From NCBI GenBank assembly GCA_038317345.1, contig JBBQBH010000017.1, forward strand, positions 1 to 51,556: a DNA stretch of 51,556 nucleotides, given 5' to 3'. Under the pieces are notes generated by a model. That model made no database searches and was not told where the DNA came from. It saw only the letters and a program-made list of their open reading frames with translations. Shown one piece after another: positions 51,115 through 51,556 of the stretch (its first letter is position 1; the number at the start of each line of letters is the position of its first letter). The translations under genes were made by a program, and so were the position numbers. The DNA comes from Mayfieldus sp038317345. GTDB lineage: Bacteria; Actinomycetota; Thermoleophilia; Solirubrobacterales; 70-9.

Positions 51115-51556
51115 TTAGCCCTTGGAGGGTGCGGTTGCAACGCTCGGGCTCTGGATCTGGCCGAGGCGCTGGACCAGGCGCTCCCATTGGCCCGGCTTGA
51201 GAAGCTGCGAGAACTGCTGGTTGGACGTGCCGCTGATCTCCTTCATGAAGGCCTGCATCTCGCGGCCCCAGGGGGTGACCATGCCTTCGGTGTAGATCGC
51301 GTGGCTCAACGGCACCCCGTTCGCGTCGGCGAAGCCGGTTTCGATCGAACCGGGGATGAACTGCGCGATCGGCTGTCCGGCAAGGACCCTCTGGCCGGGA
51401 CGCACCAGCGCCTCCACTCCCTCGTAGACGAATATGACCGCACCCGCCCGTGGGCCGTCGAGCAAGCGATAGAGGACGCCGCCACCCTGCGGCCAGCCGG
51501 GAGCGCCGGTCTTCAGGATCACCGCGTCGCCGATCGCGTTGATCGGCCCGTTGCCG
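51115..51556 (-). CDS. C-terminal part of a cell-wall hydrolase-like protein (partial)
   Basis: The frame runs in from the right edge: GNGPINAIGDAVILKTGAPG, YRLLDGPRAGAVIFVYEGVEA, LVRPGQRVLAGQPIAQFIPGS, ending in a helical tail at 51115. The pattern G-x-V-x-V-x-x-G-x-x-x-x-V-x-x-G-Q-x-V-x-x-G-x-x-I resembles the beta-core of M23 peptidases, but no H-x-H motif is visible, so it may be a degenerate member or another beta-barrel. N-terminus lies outside the window; cofactor residues cannot be judged. Confidence 0.55.
   Translation of the reverse strand, partial: GNGPINAIGDAVILKTGAPGWPQGGGVLYRLLDGPRAGAVIFVYEGVEALVRPGQRVLAGQPIAQFIPGSIETGFADANGVPLSHAIYTEGMVTPWGREMQAFMKEISGTSNQQFSQLLKPGQWERLVQRLGQIQSPSVATAPSKG

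Overview
The window is GC-rich bacterial chromosome with dense, mostly short operons. It very probably comes from an actinobacterium of class Thermoleophilia (Solirubrobacterales and relatives). The strongest hint is the secreted protein at 12747-13193, whose N-terminus (LAVALVALFVALGGSAYA followed by KNGSL/KDVKN-type repeats) I know as a hallmark of that group. GTG and TTG starts, GC-rich codon use and actinobacterial family types agree. The assignment is inference from sequence style; no rRNA is present.

Layout. (1) 1-2.1 kb: end of an unidentified gene, a SnoaL-like protein, then a 3' fragment of a class II tRNA (583-626) that looks like an integration scar, followed by a poorly coding stretch. 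(2) 2.1-15 kb: an envelope, thiol and metal stress region. A minus-strand operon encodes a CPIC-motif membrane protein, Lgt and a TlpA-like thioredoxin; a second, internally deleted copy lies beside it. Next come a BlaI-type repressor with an M56 (BlaR1-like) metallopeptidase, a membrane protein and a DoxX-like protein. A CsoR metal sensor sits between a divergent permease-YHS gene and an operon of DUF4396 and MacB-like ABC exporter genes. A Solirubrobacterales-type secreted protein and an M23 murein hydrolase follow. Several 7-3-7 palindromes related to TCCTACA-N3-TGTAGGA lie before these genes and suggest one BlaI regulon. (3) 15.1-33 kb: an accessory island. A methyltransferase follows a truncated permease-YHS paralogue that is joined head-to-head with a truncated helicase tail. 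Then come an HNH-DGQHR protein, a RecB(TM0106)/RNase H/SF1 helicase fusion, an ARPP-1 protein, an HD hydrolase, a sigma factor/HTH protein/ImmA-IrrE protease operon, a VWA protein, a lipoprotein with HNH-like and excalibur domains, and a kinase-like/AlbA_2 fusion. (4) 33-51.5 kb: mainly housekeeping and metabolic genes. These include PadR, aldo-keto reductase, CorA, P450, glycerate kinase, GNAT, cold-shock protein, VapBC, a 3-hydroxyacyl-CoA dehydrogenase/enoyl-CoA hydratase, sirtuin, a frameshifted SDR, GYD protein, an OmpR-type two-component pair separated by a 167-bp inverted repeat, a broken HicAB pair and two cell-envelope/unknown genes at the edge.

How it fits together. Region 2 reads as sensing of wall or metal/thiol damage (M56 protease plus BlaI; CsoR) coupled to lipoprotein maturation, periplasmic disulfide chemistry, murein hydrolysis and export. 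Region 3 has the gene content of a defence or stress island and shows several scars: two truncated genes sharing one breakpoint, gene relics and duplicated families. The most unusual items are the shared palindromes, the inverted repeat that fills the response regulator/kinase gap and contains the kinase ribosome binding site, the sigma-HTH-ImmA operon, the kinase-like/AlbA_2 fusion and the HNH-DGQHR protein.
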